From: Listeria valentina
GTDB taxonomy: Bacteria; Bacillota; Bacilli; Lactobacillales; Listeriaceae
Length of the DNA stretch: 64,000 nucleotides
NCBI RefSeq assembly: GCF_011800755.1
Contig: NZ_JAATJW010000005.1
Span: 28,059-92,058, forward strand
Direction: 5' to 3'
The translations under genes and the position numbers were made by a program. Under the pieces are notes generated by a model that did not search any database, was not told where the DNA came from, and was given only the letters and a program-made list of their open reading frames with translations. This document shows, piece by piece, positions 34,009 through 45,264 of the stretch; position 1 is the stretch's first letter; each line of letters starts with the position of its first letter.

Positions 34009-35268
34009 ATGAAAAAAGCTGAAATTATTGCAGTAGGAACCGAAATTTTAATGGGGCAAATTACAAACTCGAATGCTACTTTTTTATCACGTGAGCTAGC
34101 TGAGCTTGGCATATATGTTTACTTCCATACAGTAGTTGGGGACAACCCGAAACGACTTGAAGAAGTGATTCGAATCGCGGAATCGCGGAGTGACCTTTTA
34201 ATTTTTACGGGAGGACTTGGCCCAACAGAAGATGATTTAACGAAGCAAATTCTTGCTCATTACTTAAAAAAAGAGCTTGTAACGGATCAGGGGCATCTTG
34301 ATAAAATCACAGACTATTTTGCTGTCAGTGGTCGAAAAATGACGGATAATAACAAATTACAAGCGCTAGTTATCAAAGATTCGACCGTTTTAAAAAATGA
34401 TTTTGGCTTTGCGGCAGGAATGATGTTTACGGAAAATGAAAAAAACTATATTCTTCTTCCCGGACCTCCGTCAGAAATGAAACCAATGTTTAAAACGTAT
34501 ACGAAGCCTTTACTAGCTGCTTCGATGAATGGGGATTCTATTCACTTGGAATCTCGGATTTTGCATTTCTTTGGCATTGGAGAATCGAAGCTTGCTCACG
34601 ATTTGAGCGATTTGATTGAAAAACAGTCCAATCCGACAATTGCGACATATGCGTCGGACAATGAAGTTGAAATCCGCCTAACAGCAAGTGCCAAAACAAA
34701 ATCTGAGGCAGACCGCTTACTCGATGAAATTGAGAAAGAAATCAAACTTCGAGATGGTGAATTTATTTACGGTTACGGAGATGAATCGCTTGCGGATGTT
34801 GTAGTCAAGAAGCTACTTGCGAATAAACTGACAATAGCGGCAGCGGAAAGTTTAACAGCCGGTGCCTTTCAAGCAGAATTAGGTGCACATGCGGGGGTTT
34901 CCGAAGTCTTGAAAGGCGGAATGGTCACTTACCAGACATCAATCAAACAAGCAATTTTAGGTGTTTCCTGTGAAGTAATTGAACGTGACGGTGTAGTGAG
35001 TGCAGCCTGTGCAAAAGAAATGGCAGAAAAGATTCGCGAAAAATGTGAATCGCAAATCGGCATTAGTTTCACTGGAGTGGCAGGTCCTGATTCACTAGAA
35101 GGACATGCCGCGGGTACTGTATATATTGGATTAAGTGTGGAAGGATTTTTAACTGAAACTTACCTGTTCCATTTTGGCAGAGATCGCAATCATAATCGAG
35201 CCCGTTCAGTAAAACAAGGGTTTCAACTTATAAATCAGTTTATTGACGAAAAATGGCAGAATGCTTAA
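34009..35268 (+). CDS. cinA: CinA: competence/damage-inducible protein with nicotinamide-nucleotide amidase domain
   Basis: About 419 aa. The N-terminal molybdopterin-binding-like (COG1058, ADP-ribose pyrophosphatase in characterised homologues) domain has AEIIAVGTEILMGQITNSNATFLSREL and FTGGLGPTEDDLTK and LLPGPPSEMKPMF. The C-terminal CinA domain (about 260-415) has IAAAESLTAGAFQAELG, MVTYQTSIKQAILGV and SFTGVAGPDSLEGHAAGTVYIGL, typical of the NMN deamidase. The frame opens at 33982, but the ATG at 34009 matches family starts (MKKAEIIAVGTEIL). It precedes recA, as in Bacillus and streptococci, where the two are often linked in competence. Confidence 0.94.
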   Translation: MKKAEIIAVGTEILMGQITNSNATFLSRELAELGIYVYFHTVVGDNPKRLEEVIRIAESRSDLLIFTGGLGPTEDDLTKQILAHYLKKELVTDQGHLDKITDYFAVSGRKMTDNNKLQALVIKDSTVLKNDFGFAAGMMFTENEKNYILLPGPPSEMKPMFKTYTKPLLAASMNGDSIHLESRILHFFGIGESKLAHDLSDLIEKQSNPTIATYASDNEVEIRLTASAKTKSEADRLLDEIEKEIKLRDGEFIYGYGDESLADVVVKKLLANKLTIAAAESLTAGAFQAELGAHAGVSEVLKGGMVTYQTSIKQAILGVSCEVIERDGVVSAACAKEMAEKIREKCESQIGISFTGVAGPDSLEGHAAGTVYIGLSVEGFLTETYLFHFGRDRNHNRARSVKQGFQLINQFIDEKWQNA

Positions 35269-35385
35269 GCGAGAAACGGCAGGAAAGCCTTATAAATTCT
35301 CATTTCTTGCTTTAAAAAAAGGTTGGACGAATTCACTTCATCAGGCTATAATGAAAAAGAATTGAAGAGTGATCCTGAAAAAACA

Positions 35386-35399
35386 CGAACATTTATTCG
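35386..35399 (+). promoter_or_regulatory. LexA (SOS) box upstream of recA
   Basis: CGAAC-ATTT-ATTCG differs from the Gram-positive consensus CGAAC-N4-GTTCG by one base. It lies 8 bp upstream of the recA -35. Confidence 0.65.
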
Positions 35400-35407
35400 C
35401 TTTTTGC

Positions 35408-35436
35408 TTGATTATTTATTTCGAATAAGATATAGT
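35408..35436 (+). promoter_or_regulatory. Promoter of recA
   Basis: TTGATT (35408-35413) and TATAGT (35431-35436), spaced by 17 bp. Confidence 0.65.
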
Positions 35437-35516
35437 ATTTTTAGAGATGAAAAAAGAGAATTATCTGCTGGTTGCATAAAGTAATAAGTGAAGTAGATAA
35501 TGAAGGAGGAAATAAC

Positions 35517-36566
35517 GTGAACGATCGTCAAGCGGCTTTAGACCAAGCTTTAAAATCGATTGAAAAACAATTTGGTAAAGGTTCCGTCATGAAATTAGGG
35601 GAACATAGCGATCAAAATATATCGACCGTATCAAGCGGCTCGTTAGCATTAGATATTGCCCTTGGCGTAGGGGGATATCCACGTGGTCGGATTATCGAAA
35701 CTTACGGACCAGAAAGTTCTGGTAAAACTACTGTTGCGCTTCATGCTATTGCTGAAGTACAAAAACAAGGTGGAACAGCAGCCTTTATTGATGCTGAGCA
35801 TGCGCTTGATCCAACTTATGCCAAAAACCTAGGCGTTAATATTGATGAGTTACTACTTTCACAACCAGATACTGGGGAGCAGGCTCTTGAAATTGCGGAG
35901 GCACTTGTTCGAAGTGGCGCGATTGATATCCTAGTTATCGACTCTGTTGCAGCACTTGTGCCGCGTGCAGAAATCGAAGGCGAAATGGGGGACGCACACG
36001 TTGGTTTGCAAGCTCGTTTAATGTCCCAAGCTTTACGTAAACTGTCTGGGGTTATCAATAAATCGAAAACAATTGCGATCTTTATCAACCAAATTCGTGA
36101 AAAAGTTGGCGTCATGTTTGGAAATCCTGAAACAACACCGGGTGGACGTGCGCTTAAATTCTATTCAACGGTTCGCCTTGAGGTTCGCCGTGCAGAACAA
36201 TTGAAACAAGGCACAGAAGTTATGGGGAATAAAACAAAAATTAAAGTGGTGAAAAATAAAGTGGCACCACCGTTCCGTGTTGCGGAAGTTGATATCATGT
36301 ACGGGGAAGGAATTTCTCGTGAAGGTGAACTTGTAGATATGGCTGCTGAAGTTGATGTTATTAACAAAAGTGGTTCATGGTATTCTTATAATGAAGAACG
36401 CATTGGTCAAGGACGTGAAAATGCGAAGCAATATTTGAAAGATCATCCGGAAATTCGTGAAGAGATTTCTAAACGAGTTCGTGAAGTTTATGAAATCGAT
36501 ACGAAACTTGAAGTTGAAGACTCATCAGATGAAGCAGAAGAGTTCAATTTGCTTGAGGATGAATAA
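35517..36566 (+). CDS. recA: Recombinase RecA
   Basis: 349 aa from a GTG 6-7 bases after AAGGAGG. RecA forms filaments on single-stranded DNA for strand exchange and triggers LexA self-cleavage. Walker A GPESSGKT is at 64-71, followed by [11 protein letters not shown], Walker [10 protein letters not shown], the L1 region [13 protein letters not shown]2 [29 protein letters not shown], and the acidic C-terminal tail ([18 protein letters not shown]). The open frame from 35472 has no suitable ribosome site. The upstream LexA-like box predicts SOS induction. Confidence 0.97.
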   Translation: MNDRQAALDQALKSIEKQFGKGSVMKLGEHSDQNISTVSSGSLALDIALGVGGYPRGRIIETYGPESSGKTTVALHAIAEVQKQGGTAAFIDAEHALDPTYAKNLGVNIDELLLSQPDTGEQALEIAEALVRSGAIDILVIDSVAALVPRAEIEGEMGDAHVGLQARLMSQALRKLSGVINKSKTIAIFINQIREKVGVMFGNPETTPGGRALKFYSTVRLEVRRAEQLKQGTEVMGNKTKIKVVKNKVAPPFRVAEVDIMYGEGISREGELVDMAAEVDVINKSGSWYSYNEERIGQGRENAKQYLKDHPEIREEISKRVREVYEIDTKLEVEDSSDEAEEFNLLEDE

Positions 36567-36586
36567 AAAAGAGCAGCTTTGAATCG

Positions 36587-36642
36587 AAAAATCGTTTTCT
36601 TGAAAGAGGGATAAAATCCAACTTTTAAGAAAACGATTTTTT
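36587..36642 (+). terminator. Terminator of recA
   Basis: AAAAATCGTTTTCTT (36587-36601) and AAGAAAACGATTTTTT (36627-36642) form a 15-bp stem with a 25-nt loop. Confidence 0.8.
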
Positions 36643-36689
36643 ATTGACTTCAAAGCGTGATTTTCTGTGAGGAAAACACGAGCCTTTTC

Positions 36690-36718
36690 TTGACAATCGC
36701 TTGGAACACCGATAGAAT
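36690..36718 (+). promoter_or_regulatory. Promoter of rny
   Basis: Consensus -35 TTGACA (36690-36695) and TAGAAT (36713-36718), spaced by 17 bp. The leader is about 170 nt and holds a hairpin TCGAAGCA/TTGCTTCGA (36783-36806). The rest of the recA-rny gap shows no gene. Confidence 0.75.
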
Positions 36719-36893
36719 TGAATTGTATATTTTACATTGCTGAAAAACAAAAAAGATATGTTCAAAACGTTTTTTAGTAGTAGTCGAAGCAGAAATGTTG
36801 CTTCGATTAATGATGGAAAATACACTTGTGCCATATTTATTTGGCTACCGACATAATAATGACAAAAAATTGAATAGCAAAGGAGGTGTAAGG

Positions 36894-38456
36894 ATGGTTA
36901 TCACAGTCGCTATCATCTCCGGCTTGCTTTTCTTTATCGTCGGTTTAGTTGTGGGCTCTTTGATTTATAAAGCTAGTTCTGAAAAGAAGTTAGTGGCTTC
37001 ACGTGGCACCGCTGAACTCATTGTTGAGGATGCAAAGAAAGAAGCTGAAACAATTAAAAAGGAAGCGATGCTCGAAGCAAAAGAAGAGAGTCATCGAGTG
37101 CGTACTGAAATCGAAAATGAACTTCGTGAGCGAAGAGGAGAGTTACAAAAACAAGAAAATCGCTTATTACAAAGGGAGGAAAACCTCGACCGTAAAGATA
37201 CTTCTTTAAGTAAAAGAGAAGCTACACTTGAGAAAAAAGAGGAGAATATCAGTAAACGACAACAACATATTGAAGAGAAGGAAAGCAAAATTGACGAGAT
37301 GATTCAAAAAGGGCAAGATGAATTAGAACGCATTTCCGCTCTTTCGAAAGATGAGGCAAAACATATCATCCTTAACCAAGTCGAAGAGGAGCTTTCTCAT
37401 GATACTGCAATCATGGTGAAAGAGTCAGAGAACAAGGCGAAAGAGGAAGCGGATAAAAAAGCGAAAAATATTCTATCACTTGCCATCCAACGTTGTGCAG
37501 CTGATCATGTTGCTGAAACGACCGTATCGGTTGTCACTCTTCCAAATGACGAAATGAAAGGAAGAATTATTGGACGCGAAGGTCGTAACATTCGGACGCT
37601 TGAAACGCTTACGGGAATTGATTTAATCATTGACGATACACCTGAAGCCGTTATCCTTTCTGGATTTGATCCGATCCGCCGGGAAATTGCTCGAATTGCA
37701 CTTGAAAAATTAGTGCAAGACGGACGAATTCACCCAGCGAGAATTGAGGAAATGGTTGATAAGGCTCGTAAAGAAGTTGATGAGCACATCCGTGAAGTTG
37801 GTGAGCAAGCAACGTTTGAAGTGGGCATCCACTCGTTACATCCTGATCTGATAAAAATTCTTGGCCGTTTGCGTTATCGTACAAGTTATGGACAAAACGT
37901 CTTGAACCACTCACTCGAAGTGGCAAAACTTGCAGGCATACTTGCAGGGGAACTTGGCGAAGATGTGACACTTGCAAAACGAGCTGGTCTTTTGCATGAT
38001 ATTGGTAAAGCAATTGACCATGAAATAGAAGGTAGTCACGTTGAAATTGGTGTGGAACTCGCTACGAAATATAAAGAAAATGAAGTAGTGATTAATAGTA
38101 TTGCTTCCCACCATGGAGATACGGAACCAACTTCTGTTATCGCTGTTTTAGTTGCTGCTGCGGATGCACTTTCTGCGGCTCGACCTGGTGCACGTAGTGA
38201 AACGCTTGAAAATTATATCAGACGACTAGAAAAACTAGAAGAGATTTCAGAATCCTATGAAGGTGTTGAAAAATCTTATGCGATTCAAGCTGGTCGTGAA
38301 GTACGAATTATGGTAGAACCAGATGAAATTGATGATCTTGCTTCTTATCGTTTAGCTCGAGACATTCGGAAGCGAATTGAAGAAGAGTTAGATTATCCCG
38401 GTCATATCAAAGTTACCGTTATTCGTGAAACAAGAGCTGTTGAGTACGCAAAATAA
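36894..38456 (+). CDS. rny: Ribonuclease Y
   Basis: 520 aa from the ATG after AAGGAGGTG. RNase Y is the membrane-anchored endoribonuclease that starts mRNA decay in Bacillales. One N-terminal membrane helix (about 3-25, [21 protein letters not shown]), a long charged coiled coil (about 30-200), a KH domain around 205-275 with [19 protein letters not shown], and an HD domain with the metal pair in [11 protein letters not shown] near 367, ending [14 protein letters not shown]. The frame is open back to 36795, adding 33 residues before the membrane helix, but that start lacks a ribosome site. A terminator follows. Confidence 0.96.
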   Translation: MVITVAIISGLLFFIVGLVVGSLIYKASSEKKLVASRGTAELIVEDAKKEAETIKKEAMLEAKEESHRVRTEIENELRERRGELQKQENRLLQREENLDRKDTSLSKREATLEKKEENISKRQQHIEEKESKIDEMIQKGQDELERISALSKDEAKHIILNQVEEELSHDTAIMVKESENKAKEEADKKAKNILSLAIQRCAADHVAETTVSVVTLPNDEMKGRIIGREGRNIRTLETLTGIDLIIDDTPEAVILSGFDPIRREIARIALEKLVQDGRIHPARIEEMVDKARKEVDEHIREVGEQATFEVGIHSLHPDLIKILGRLRYRTSYGQNVLNHSLEVAKLAGILAGELGEDVTLAKRAGLLHDIGKAIDHEIEGSHVEIGVELATKYKENEVVINSIASHHGDTEPTSVIAVLVAAADALSAARPGARSETLENYIRRLEKLEEISESYEGVEKSYAIQAGREVRIMVEPDEIDDLASYRLARDIRKRIEEELDYPGHIKVTVIRETRAVEYAK

Positions 38457-38464
38457 AGTAGTTA

Positions 38465-38493
38465 CCCGCGAAATTTTTATTTCGCGGGTTTTT
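38465..38493 (+). terminator. Terminator of rny
   Basis: CCCGCGAAA-tttta-TTTCGCGGG with a T5 run. It marks the left side of the probable rearrangement junction. Confidence 0.85.
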
Positions 38494-38514
38494 CTTGCTT
38501 AAAGGAGAGGAATC

Positions 38515-38543
38515 TTGCGAATTGCCTCGGTTTCAGTTACACT
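38515..38543 (+). promoter_or_regulatory. Promoter of yebC
   Basis: TTGCGA (38515-38520) and TACACT (38538-38543), spaced by 17 bp. Confidence 0.6.
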
Positions 38544-38571
38544 TTTAATAGAAAAGGAGTGGTGACAAGTT

Positions 38572-39300
38572 ATGGCAGGACATTCAAAATGGAAAAATAT
38601 TCAAGGTAGAAAAAATGCTCAAGATTCAAAACGAGCAAAAGTTTTTCAAAAGTTAGCAAAAGAAATTTACATGGCAGCAAAGAGCGGTCCAGACCCGAGC
38701 TTGAATCCGGCGCTCCGACTTGTTGTAGATAAAGCCAAAGCAGCTAATATGCCAAATGACAATGTGAAACGTGCGATTCAAAAAGCCGCTGGAAATAATG
38801 ATGCCGAGAATTATGATGAAGTTTCCTATGAAGGATATGGCCCGGGAGGAATTGCTGTTCTCGTGCATGCACTGACGGATAATAAAAACAGAACGGCAAC
38901 TAATGTGCGTGTTGCTTTTAATAAAAATGGAGGCAGTCTCGGAGAAACAGGGAGTGTTGCCTACATGTTTGAACGAAAAGGCTATCTTGTTGTGGAACGA
39001 GAAGGCTTGGATGTAACAGAAGATGACTTTATGCTTGAAGCGATTGAAGCTGGAGCACAAGACGTGGAGAGCAGTGAAGAAGCTTTTGAAGTTTATACAG
39101 ATCCGGCAGATTTTACAGCTGTTAAGGATGCGTTAAGTGCAGATGGCTATTCGTTTGCAGCAGCTGAATTAAGCATGATTCCGTCTATGTATAATGAAGT
39201 TCCAAAAGAGAAGGAAGCTCAATTTGAAAAGATGATGGATGCGCTTTTAGAAGATGATGATGTACAAGAAGTGTATACAAATGCGAAAGACGGGGAATAA
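38572..39300 (+). CDS. yebC: YebC/PmpR (TACO1) family protein
   Basis: 242 aa. The N-terminus [32 protein letters not shown] and the block [48 protein letters not shown] are unmistakable. Members act as transcription regulators in some bacteria; recent work on relatives supports a role in relieving ribosome stalling on proline-rich sequences. Which applies here is not shown by sequence. It lies far from rny in the Listeria order I know, but next to ruvAB as expected. Confidence 0.95.
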   Translation: MAGHSKWKNIQGRKNAQDSKRAKVFQKLAKEIYMAAKSGPDPSLNPALRLVVDKAKAANMPNDNVKRAIQKAAGNNDAENYDEVSYEGYGPGGIAVLVHALTDNKNRTATNVRVAFNKNGGSLGETGSVAYMFERKGYLVVEREGLDVTEDDFMLEAIEAGAQDVESSEEAFEVYTDPADFTAVKDALSADGYSFAAAELSMIPSMYNEVPKEKEAQFEKMMDALLEDDDVQEVYTNAKDGE

Positions 39301-39307
39301 ATATGTG

Positions 39308-39337
39308 CGCCTTACTTGATACAAGTAAGGCGTCTTT
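39308..39337 (+). terminator. Terminator of yebC
   Basis: CGCCTTACTTG-ata-CAAGTAAGGCG followed by TCTTT. The short T tract could let some transcription continue into the ALDH remnant. Confidence 0.7.
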
Positions 39338-39355
39338 AGATGGGAGGCTCGGAAT

Positions 39356-40689
39356 ATGGAATATGCGGAAATCGTTCGAAGGCAAAAAAGCTATTTTGCA
39401 GGGAATGCGACGAAAACATTGGAGCATCGCTTGGAAACACTTCGATTGCTTGAAAGGTTACTAAAGGAAAACGAAGGATTGTTTTTGGATGCACTAGAGG
39501 CGGATCTTGGTAAAAGTGCTGATGAGGCTTTTATGACAGAAATTGGGATTGTCTATGAAGAGATTCAATTTATGAAGCGGCATTTGAAACAGTGGATGAA
39601 AGCGAAGAAAGTGAGGACGGCCATGACGCATCTTGGGTCAAAAGGCTGGACGATTCTAGAACCTTATGGAGCGGTGCTCGTGATTGCTCCTTGGAATTAT
39701 CCATTTCAACTCGCGTTGACGCCATTAATTGGAGCCATTGCGAGTGGAAATACCGTTGTTTTAAAGCCTTCGGAATTCGCACCTAAAACAGCGGATGCGC
39801 TTTTTCATGTATTATCGCAATTTCGAGAAGAGATTATGGCGGTGGTGCTAGGAGATGCGCTTTTAACGAGCAACCTTTTGATTATTGTTTTTTCACTGGA
39901 TCAAGCCGTGTAGGGAAGCTTGTTATGCAAGAGGCGGCTAAACAACTTATGCCAGTGACGCTTGAACTGGGCGGGAAGAGTCCATTAATCGTTACGAAAG
40001 AGGCGGATTTAAAGTTAGCTGCTAAACGTGTGGCTTTCGGGAAATGGATGAATGCAGGTCAGACTTGTATTGCGCCTGACTACGCATTTGTTCAAGAAGA
40101 TGTCTATCAGGAATTTAAAGATGAGTTAAATCAAGCAATTCAGAAGCTTTATGGGGAAAAACCGCTTGAAAATGAAAAATACGGGCGTATTATCAATCGA
40201 GCTCATTTTGACCGGCTTATCGGTTACGCAGTGGATGCTCAGAAAGATGAAGAAAGATTAAAAATAGCGCCGTTTCTTTTAGAAAAGCCAGCTCTCGATA
40301 GCGCTGTGATGCAAGAAGAGATCTTTGGTCCGATTTTGCCACTTTATCCGTATCGGAATTTGGAGGAGGTTCTGGATTTTATCAAGATGCGACCAAAACC
40401 ACTTGCTCTTTATTTGTTTACGAAAAATCGGGATTTGGAAAGGAAAGTCTTGTTTGAAACGTCATCGGGCAGTGTTTGCATCAATGATACTTTGATGCAA
40501 ATTTCAACGCCTTATCTGCCGTTTGGTGGCGTTGGTGCTAGTGGCATGGGAAGCTATCACGGCTATCAAAGTTTTCGAACATTTTCGCATCAAAAAAGTG
40601 TCCTCAGACAGCCCAACTGGCTGGACTTCAGTTTCAGGTACCCCCAGTCAAAATGGAGAGGGAAAATTTTACGGCTGCTTTTCAAATAA
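39356..40689 (+). pseudogene. Aldehyde dehydrogenase (class 3 / YwdH-like), broken by a frameshift
   Basis: Two frames make one enzyme. The first (39356-39913) gives the N-terminal part, including EPYGAVLVIAPWNYPFQLALTPLIGAIASGNTVVLKPSE, then runs into junk after VVLGDALL and stops at 39911-39913. The second frame resumes the protein from about 39872 (EQPFDYCFFTGSSRVGKLVMQEAAKQ) and continues with catalytic Glu in LELGGKSP and nucleophile Cys in GQTCIAPDY to 40689. A one-base loss near 39869, perhaps part of a deletion of about 16 bases since VVLGDA-LLNEQ is short against the family, explains it. All other motifs survive, so decay is recent or the base is a sequencing error. GGGAGG precedes the ATG. 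Confidence 0.8.
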
Positions 40690-40816
40690 TGGAAGGCAAG
40701 TCTTGCGTGCGGTCTTTGCTTTTTTGTACAATGAAGAAGTCGACCGCGTAGTCAGTTTAAGTGATTGAGGGAGGCTTGCAAGGTTCTTGCGAAAGTAGCA
40801 CGAATGTTCGACTTGT

Positions 40817-40825
40817 GCTATTATT
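40817..40825 (+). promoter_or_regulatory. Possible extended -10 promoter of ruvAB
   Basis: TGCTATTAT, a TGn-extended -10, lies about 35 bp upstream of the ruvA start. A second candidate, TTGCGT-18-TACAAT, ends near 40731. Confidence 0.4.
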
Positions 40826-40859
40826 GTTGTTAACGGTACTTTAGAAGGGGCGAAAGATT

Positions 40860-41462
40860 GTGTACGATTATATTAAGGGAATCATTACGGCGGTAACGCC
40901 TGAGTATATTGTTGTGGAAGCGGGGCAGATCGGCTACAGCATCATAACGGGTAATCCGTTTTCTTTTTCAGCGCTTGAAGGAAAGGAAGCTAAGGTTTAT
41001 TTGTATCAAAATGTACGGGAAGATAGTCTGACGTTATTTGGTTTTAAAACGCTTGAAGAACGTTTTTTGTTTAAGAAACTGTTAAGCGTTTCTGGCATTG
41101 GTCCTAAAAGTGCGCTTGCGATTATTGCTTCGGGTGATGCGGCTAAGCTGATTTCTGCGATCGAAGCGGAAGATGATGTTTTCCTTACGAAATTTCCAAG
41201 CGTCGGTAAAAAAACAGCAAGACAAATTATTCTGGATTTAAAAGGAAAACTAGGGGATGTAGCGGTAAATGAAATTCATGTTGAACCCGTGAAGCAAGAA
41301 CTAACAGATGGACTCCCTCCAGCACTTGAGGAAGCTTTGCTTGCGCTTCAAGCACTTGGCTATAGCGACCGGGAACTGAAAAAAGTATTGCCGAAACTAA
41401 AAGAAGAAAAACTTTCAAGCGATGAAGCGATTAAGCTTGCGCTGCGCTTGATGACGAGTTAG
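40860..41462 (+). CDS. ruvA: Holliday junction DNA helicase subunit RuvA
   Basis: 200 aa from a GTG after GAAGGGG. RuvA tetramers bind the four-way junction and recruit RuvB. It has an N-terminal OB fold ([28 protein letters not shown]), two helix-hairpin-helix motifs ([15 protein letters not shown] near 72-88 and [20 protein letters not shown] near 107-127), and the mobile C-terminal domain III (about 150-200, [24 protein letters not shown]) that contacts RuvB. ruvB follows after 11 bp. Confidence 0.96.
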   Translation: MYDYIKGIITAVTPEYIVVEAGQIGYSIITGNPFSFSALEGKEAKVYLYQNVREDSLTLFGFKTLEERFLFKKLLSVSGIGPKSALAIIASGDAAKLISAIEAEDDVFLTKFPSVGKKTARQIILDLKGKLGDVAVNEIHVEPVKQELTDGLPPALEEALLALQALGYSDRELKKVLPKLKEEKLSSDEAIKLALRLMTS

Positions 41463-41473
41463 GAGGTTAAAGC

Positions 41474-42481
41474 GTGGAAGATCGGATTGTTTCTTCAGAA
41501 AATGTGAATCAGGAAGAGATTTCGTTTGAAACGAGCCTCAGACCACAACTTCTTGCTGAATATATTGGTCAAGATAAAGTAAAACAAAACTTGGAGATTT
41601 TTATCGAAGCGGCAAGGCAACGTGAAGAAGCCTTGGATCATGTGCTTCTTTATGGACCTCCTGGACTTGGAAAAACGACACTTGCAATGGTGATTGCCAA
41701 TGAACTTGGAACAAATATCAGAACGACTAGTGGCCCGGCGATTGAAAGACCAGGAGACCTCGCGACGATTTTAACGGCGCTTGAACCGGGGGATGTTTTG
41801 TTTATTGATGAAATTCACCGGCTTTCAAAGGCAGTGGAAGAGATTCTTTATCCGGCGATGGAAGATTATTGTTTGGATATTGTGATCGGGACGGGACCTA
41901 CGGCTAAGTCCGTTCGGCTTGATTTGCCTCCATTTACATTGATTGGTGCTACAACACGTGCTGGGCAGCTTTCTGCACCTCTTCGTGATCGTTTCGGCGT
42001 AGTGGACCATCTGGAATTTTATACAGAAAATCAGCTAGAGGATATTGTTACGCGAACAGCCAAGATTTTATCAACCGAGATCAATCATGGCGGTGCGCTT
42101 GAAATTGCAAGGCGTTCTCGTGGAACCCCTCGTATTGCTAACAGGCTGCTAAAGCGCGTCCGAGATTTTGCCCAAGTAAAAGGTAATGGTTTGGTTGATT
42201 TTTCGATCGCGGAGGAAGCTTTAACGCTTCTTAGGGTGGATCCAAGAGGGCTTGATACGATTGATCAGAGGTTGCTTGAAACGATTATTCGTTCTTTTCG
42301 TGGGGGGCCTGTCGGGCTTGATACGATTTCTGCAAGTATTGGTGAAGAACGGGAAACGATTGAAGATATGCATGAACCTTACTTACTTCAAATCGGTTTT
42401 TTACAGCGAACGCCACGTGGAAGACTGGCAACGTCGCTTGCTTATGAACATTTAGGAATTGAAGAAAAGGGTGCTGAATAA
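41474..42481 (+). CDS. ruvB: Holliday junction branch-migration ATPase RuvB
   Basis: 335 aa from a GTG. AAA+ motor: Walker [12 protein letters not shown] (61-71), Walker [11 protein letters not shown], sensor 1 LIGATTRAG with arginine finger region APLRDRFG, sensor 2 [12 protein letters not shown], and a C-terminal winged helix ([17 protein letters not shown] ... [10 protein letters not shown]). It drives branch migration with RuvA. queA starts on the base after its stop, so the two are tightly coupled. Confidence 0.97.
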   Translation: MEDRIVSSENVNQEEISFETSLRPQLLAEYIGQDKVKQNLEIFIEAARQREEALDHVLLYGPPGLGKTTLAMVIANELGTNIRTTSGPAIERPGDLATILTALEPGDVLFIDEIHRLSKAVEEILYPAMEDYCLDIVIGTGPTAKSVRLDLPPFTLIGATTRAGQLSAPLRDRFGVVDHLEFYTENQLEDIVTRTAKILSTEINHGGALEIARRSRGTPRIANRLLKRVRDFAQVKGNGLVDFSIAEEALTLLRVDPRGLDTIDQRLLETIIRSFRGGPVGLDTISASIGEERETIEDMHEPYLLQIGFLQRTPRGRLATSLAYEHLGIEEKGAE

Positions 42482-43510
42482 ATGAGAGTTGAAGATTTCG
42501 ATTTTGACTTACCTGAGGGCTTGATTGCGCAAACGCCGCTTCTTGACCGGACGGCAAGTCGTTTGATGCTTGTTGATAAACAAACAGGCGAATTAAAAGA
42601 TGATACGTTTAAATCCATTGTTTCTGAACTACACGCTGGTGATGCGTTGGTATTAAATGATACCAGAGTTTTACCCGCACGACTTCATGGGGTAAAAGAA
42701 GAAACGGGTGCACATATTGAAGTACTTCTTTTAAAACAACAAGAAGGAAATGCTTGGGAAACGCTCGTAAAGCCTGCTAAACGAATTCGGAAGGGTGCAA
42801 AAATTAAGTTTGGTGAAGGAGAACTTGAAGCGGTTTGTCTGGAAGAATTAGAGCACGGCGGACGCATTTTAGAGTTCCATTATCAAGGGATTTTTTATGA
42901 GATTCTAGAACAGCTTGGTGAAATGCCGCTTCCACCTTATATCAAGGAGCAACTTGAAGACGGGGACCGTTATCAAACGGTTTACGCAAAGGAAAATGGT
43001 TCAGCAGCTGCACCGACAGCGGGTCTTCATTTTACGGAGGAACTGCTAGATGAAATAAAAGCGAAAGGCGTGAAGGTTTGCTTTTTAACGCTGCATGTTG
43101 GACTTGGGACATTTCGCCCAGTGGATGTTGAAGATACAGAAAACCACAAGATGCACTCGGAATTCTACCGTTTGACAGAAGAAACGGCTGCCGTTTTAAA
43201 TGAAGTGAAACAAAACGGCGGAAAAATCGTCGCAGTGGGAACGACTTCAATTCGCACACTAGAAACGATTGCGACGAAATTTGATGGACGTATTCAAGCA
43301 GATTCGGGTTGGACGGATATTTTTATTTCACCTGGTTATACTTTTAAAGCGGTGGATGCTTTGATCACGAACTTCCATTTGCCTAAATCTACTTTAATCA
43401 TGCTTGTTTCTGCACTGGCATCGCGAGACATTATTTTAAATGCTTATGCACATGCGGTACGTGAAGAATATCGCTTCTTTAGTTTTGGAGATGCGATGTT
43501 TATTCACTAA
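42482..43510 (+). CDS. queA: S-adenosylmethionine:tRNA ribosyltransferase-isomerase QueA
   Basis: 342 aa. It transfers and rearranges the ribosyl group of SAM onto preQ1 in tRNA to give epoxyqueuosine. Family blocks: [96 protein letters not shown] and [31 protein letters not shown]. It is immediately adjacent to ruvB and 95 bp before tgt, giving the ruvAB-queA-tgt-yajC order common in Firmicutes. Confidence 0.97.
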   Translation: MRVEDFDFDLPEGLIAQTPLLDRTASRLMLVDKQTGELKDDTFKSIVSELHAGDALVLNDTRVLPARLHGVKEETGAHIEVLLLKQQEGNAWETLVKPAKRIRKGAKIKFGEGELEAVCLEELEHGGRILEFHYQGIFYEILEQLGEMPLPPYIKEQLEDGDRYQTVYAKENGSAAAPTAGLHFTEELLDEIKAKGVKVCFLTLHVGLGTFRPVDVEDTENHKMHSEFYRLTEETAAVLNEVKQNGGKIVAVGTTSIRTLETIATKFDGRIQADSGWTDIFISPGYTFKAVDALITNFHLPKSTLIMLVSALASRDIILNAYAHAVREEYRFFSFGDAMFIH

Positions 43511-43519
43511 TCGAGAGAA

Positions 43520-43564
43520 AAGAGGACTTTTTTTCTGAAAAGGCTTGAGTTCTCTCTTTTTTTT
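43520..43564 (+). terminator. Likely terminator of queA
   Basis: AGAGGACT and AGTTCTCT pair (one G-U) and are followed by a long T run. A promoter-like TTGAGT-17-TATGCT just downstream may start tgt. Confidence 0.55.
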
Positions 43565-43587
43565 CGTTATGCTATTCAGTAGAGTAA

Positions 43588-44745
<1,158 letters not shown>

Positions 44746-44783
44746 TAAATTTATTTGGATATCTTGAGAGGAGCTGAAAGTCT

Positions 44784-45119
44784 TTGAACGGTTTATTAAC
44801 ATTTCTTCCGATTATATTGATGATTGTTTTGTTTTACTTCTTACTTATCAGACCGCAACAAAAGCGTCAAAAAGAAGTTACAAATATGCAAAACAGTCTT
44901 GCTAAGGGAGATAAAATTATTACAATTGGTGGTTTGCATGGGATTGTTGATGCAATTGAAGATAGTATCGTTGTCTTAAAATGCGGAAATGCCAAGTTGA
45001 CATTTGACCGCAATGCAATCCGTACAGTTCTTGAAAAAGGAAGTACAGTTTCTGCGGAACCTGCTGCAGCAAAAGCTACAGAAGAAGATTCTGAAGATGC
45101 AAAAGAAGAAAATAAATAA
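44784..45119 (+). CDS. yajC: Preprotein translocase subunit YajC
   Basis: 111 aa from a TTG start. One N-terminal membrane helix (about 4-22, LLTFLPIILMIVLFYFLLI), then RPQQKRQKEVTNMQNSLAKGDKIITIGGLHGIVDAI, the YajC signature, and an acidic Ala/Glu-rich tail. It associates with SecDF in the Sec holotranslocon. tgt lies 38 bp upstream. Confidence 0.93.
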   Translation: MNGLLTFLPIILMIVLFYFLLIRPQQKRQKEVTNMQNSLAKGDKIITIGGLHGIVDAIEDSIVVLKCGNAKLTFDRNAIRTVLEKGSTVSAEPAAAKATEEDSEDAKEENK

Positions 45120-45125
45120 AAAATC

Positions 45126-45158
45126 AACCGCTCCCAAGTCATTTGGAGCGGTTTTTTT
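45126..45158 (+). terminator. Terminator of yajC
   Basis: AACCGCTCC and GGAGCGGTT form a 9-bp stem with a T7 run. Confidence 0.85.
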
Positions 45159-45264
45159 GTATTAAAATGTGTCAATTTAGTGGTATTTTTGCATTTCCGC
45201 TTTTCATTTAGCCGAGTTTTAGATAGAATAAGGATAGTTGATTGTAAAGTGGGAGGGGAGTAAA

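Noticed and set aside
39570..39786. Short open frames on both strands inside the ALDH remnant
   Set aside because: They are shadows of the true frame without ribosome sites or homology.
40795..40810. LexA box upstream of ruvA
   Set aside because: CGAATGTTCG is a 10-bp palindrome lacking the four-base spacer of the CGAAC-N4-GTTCG consensus; aligned to the consensus only one half fits.
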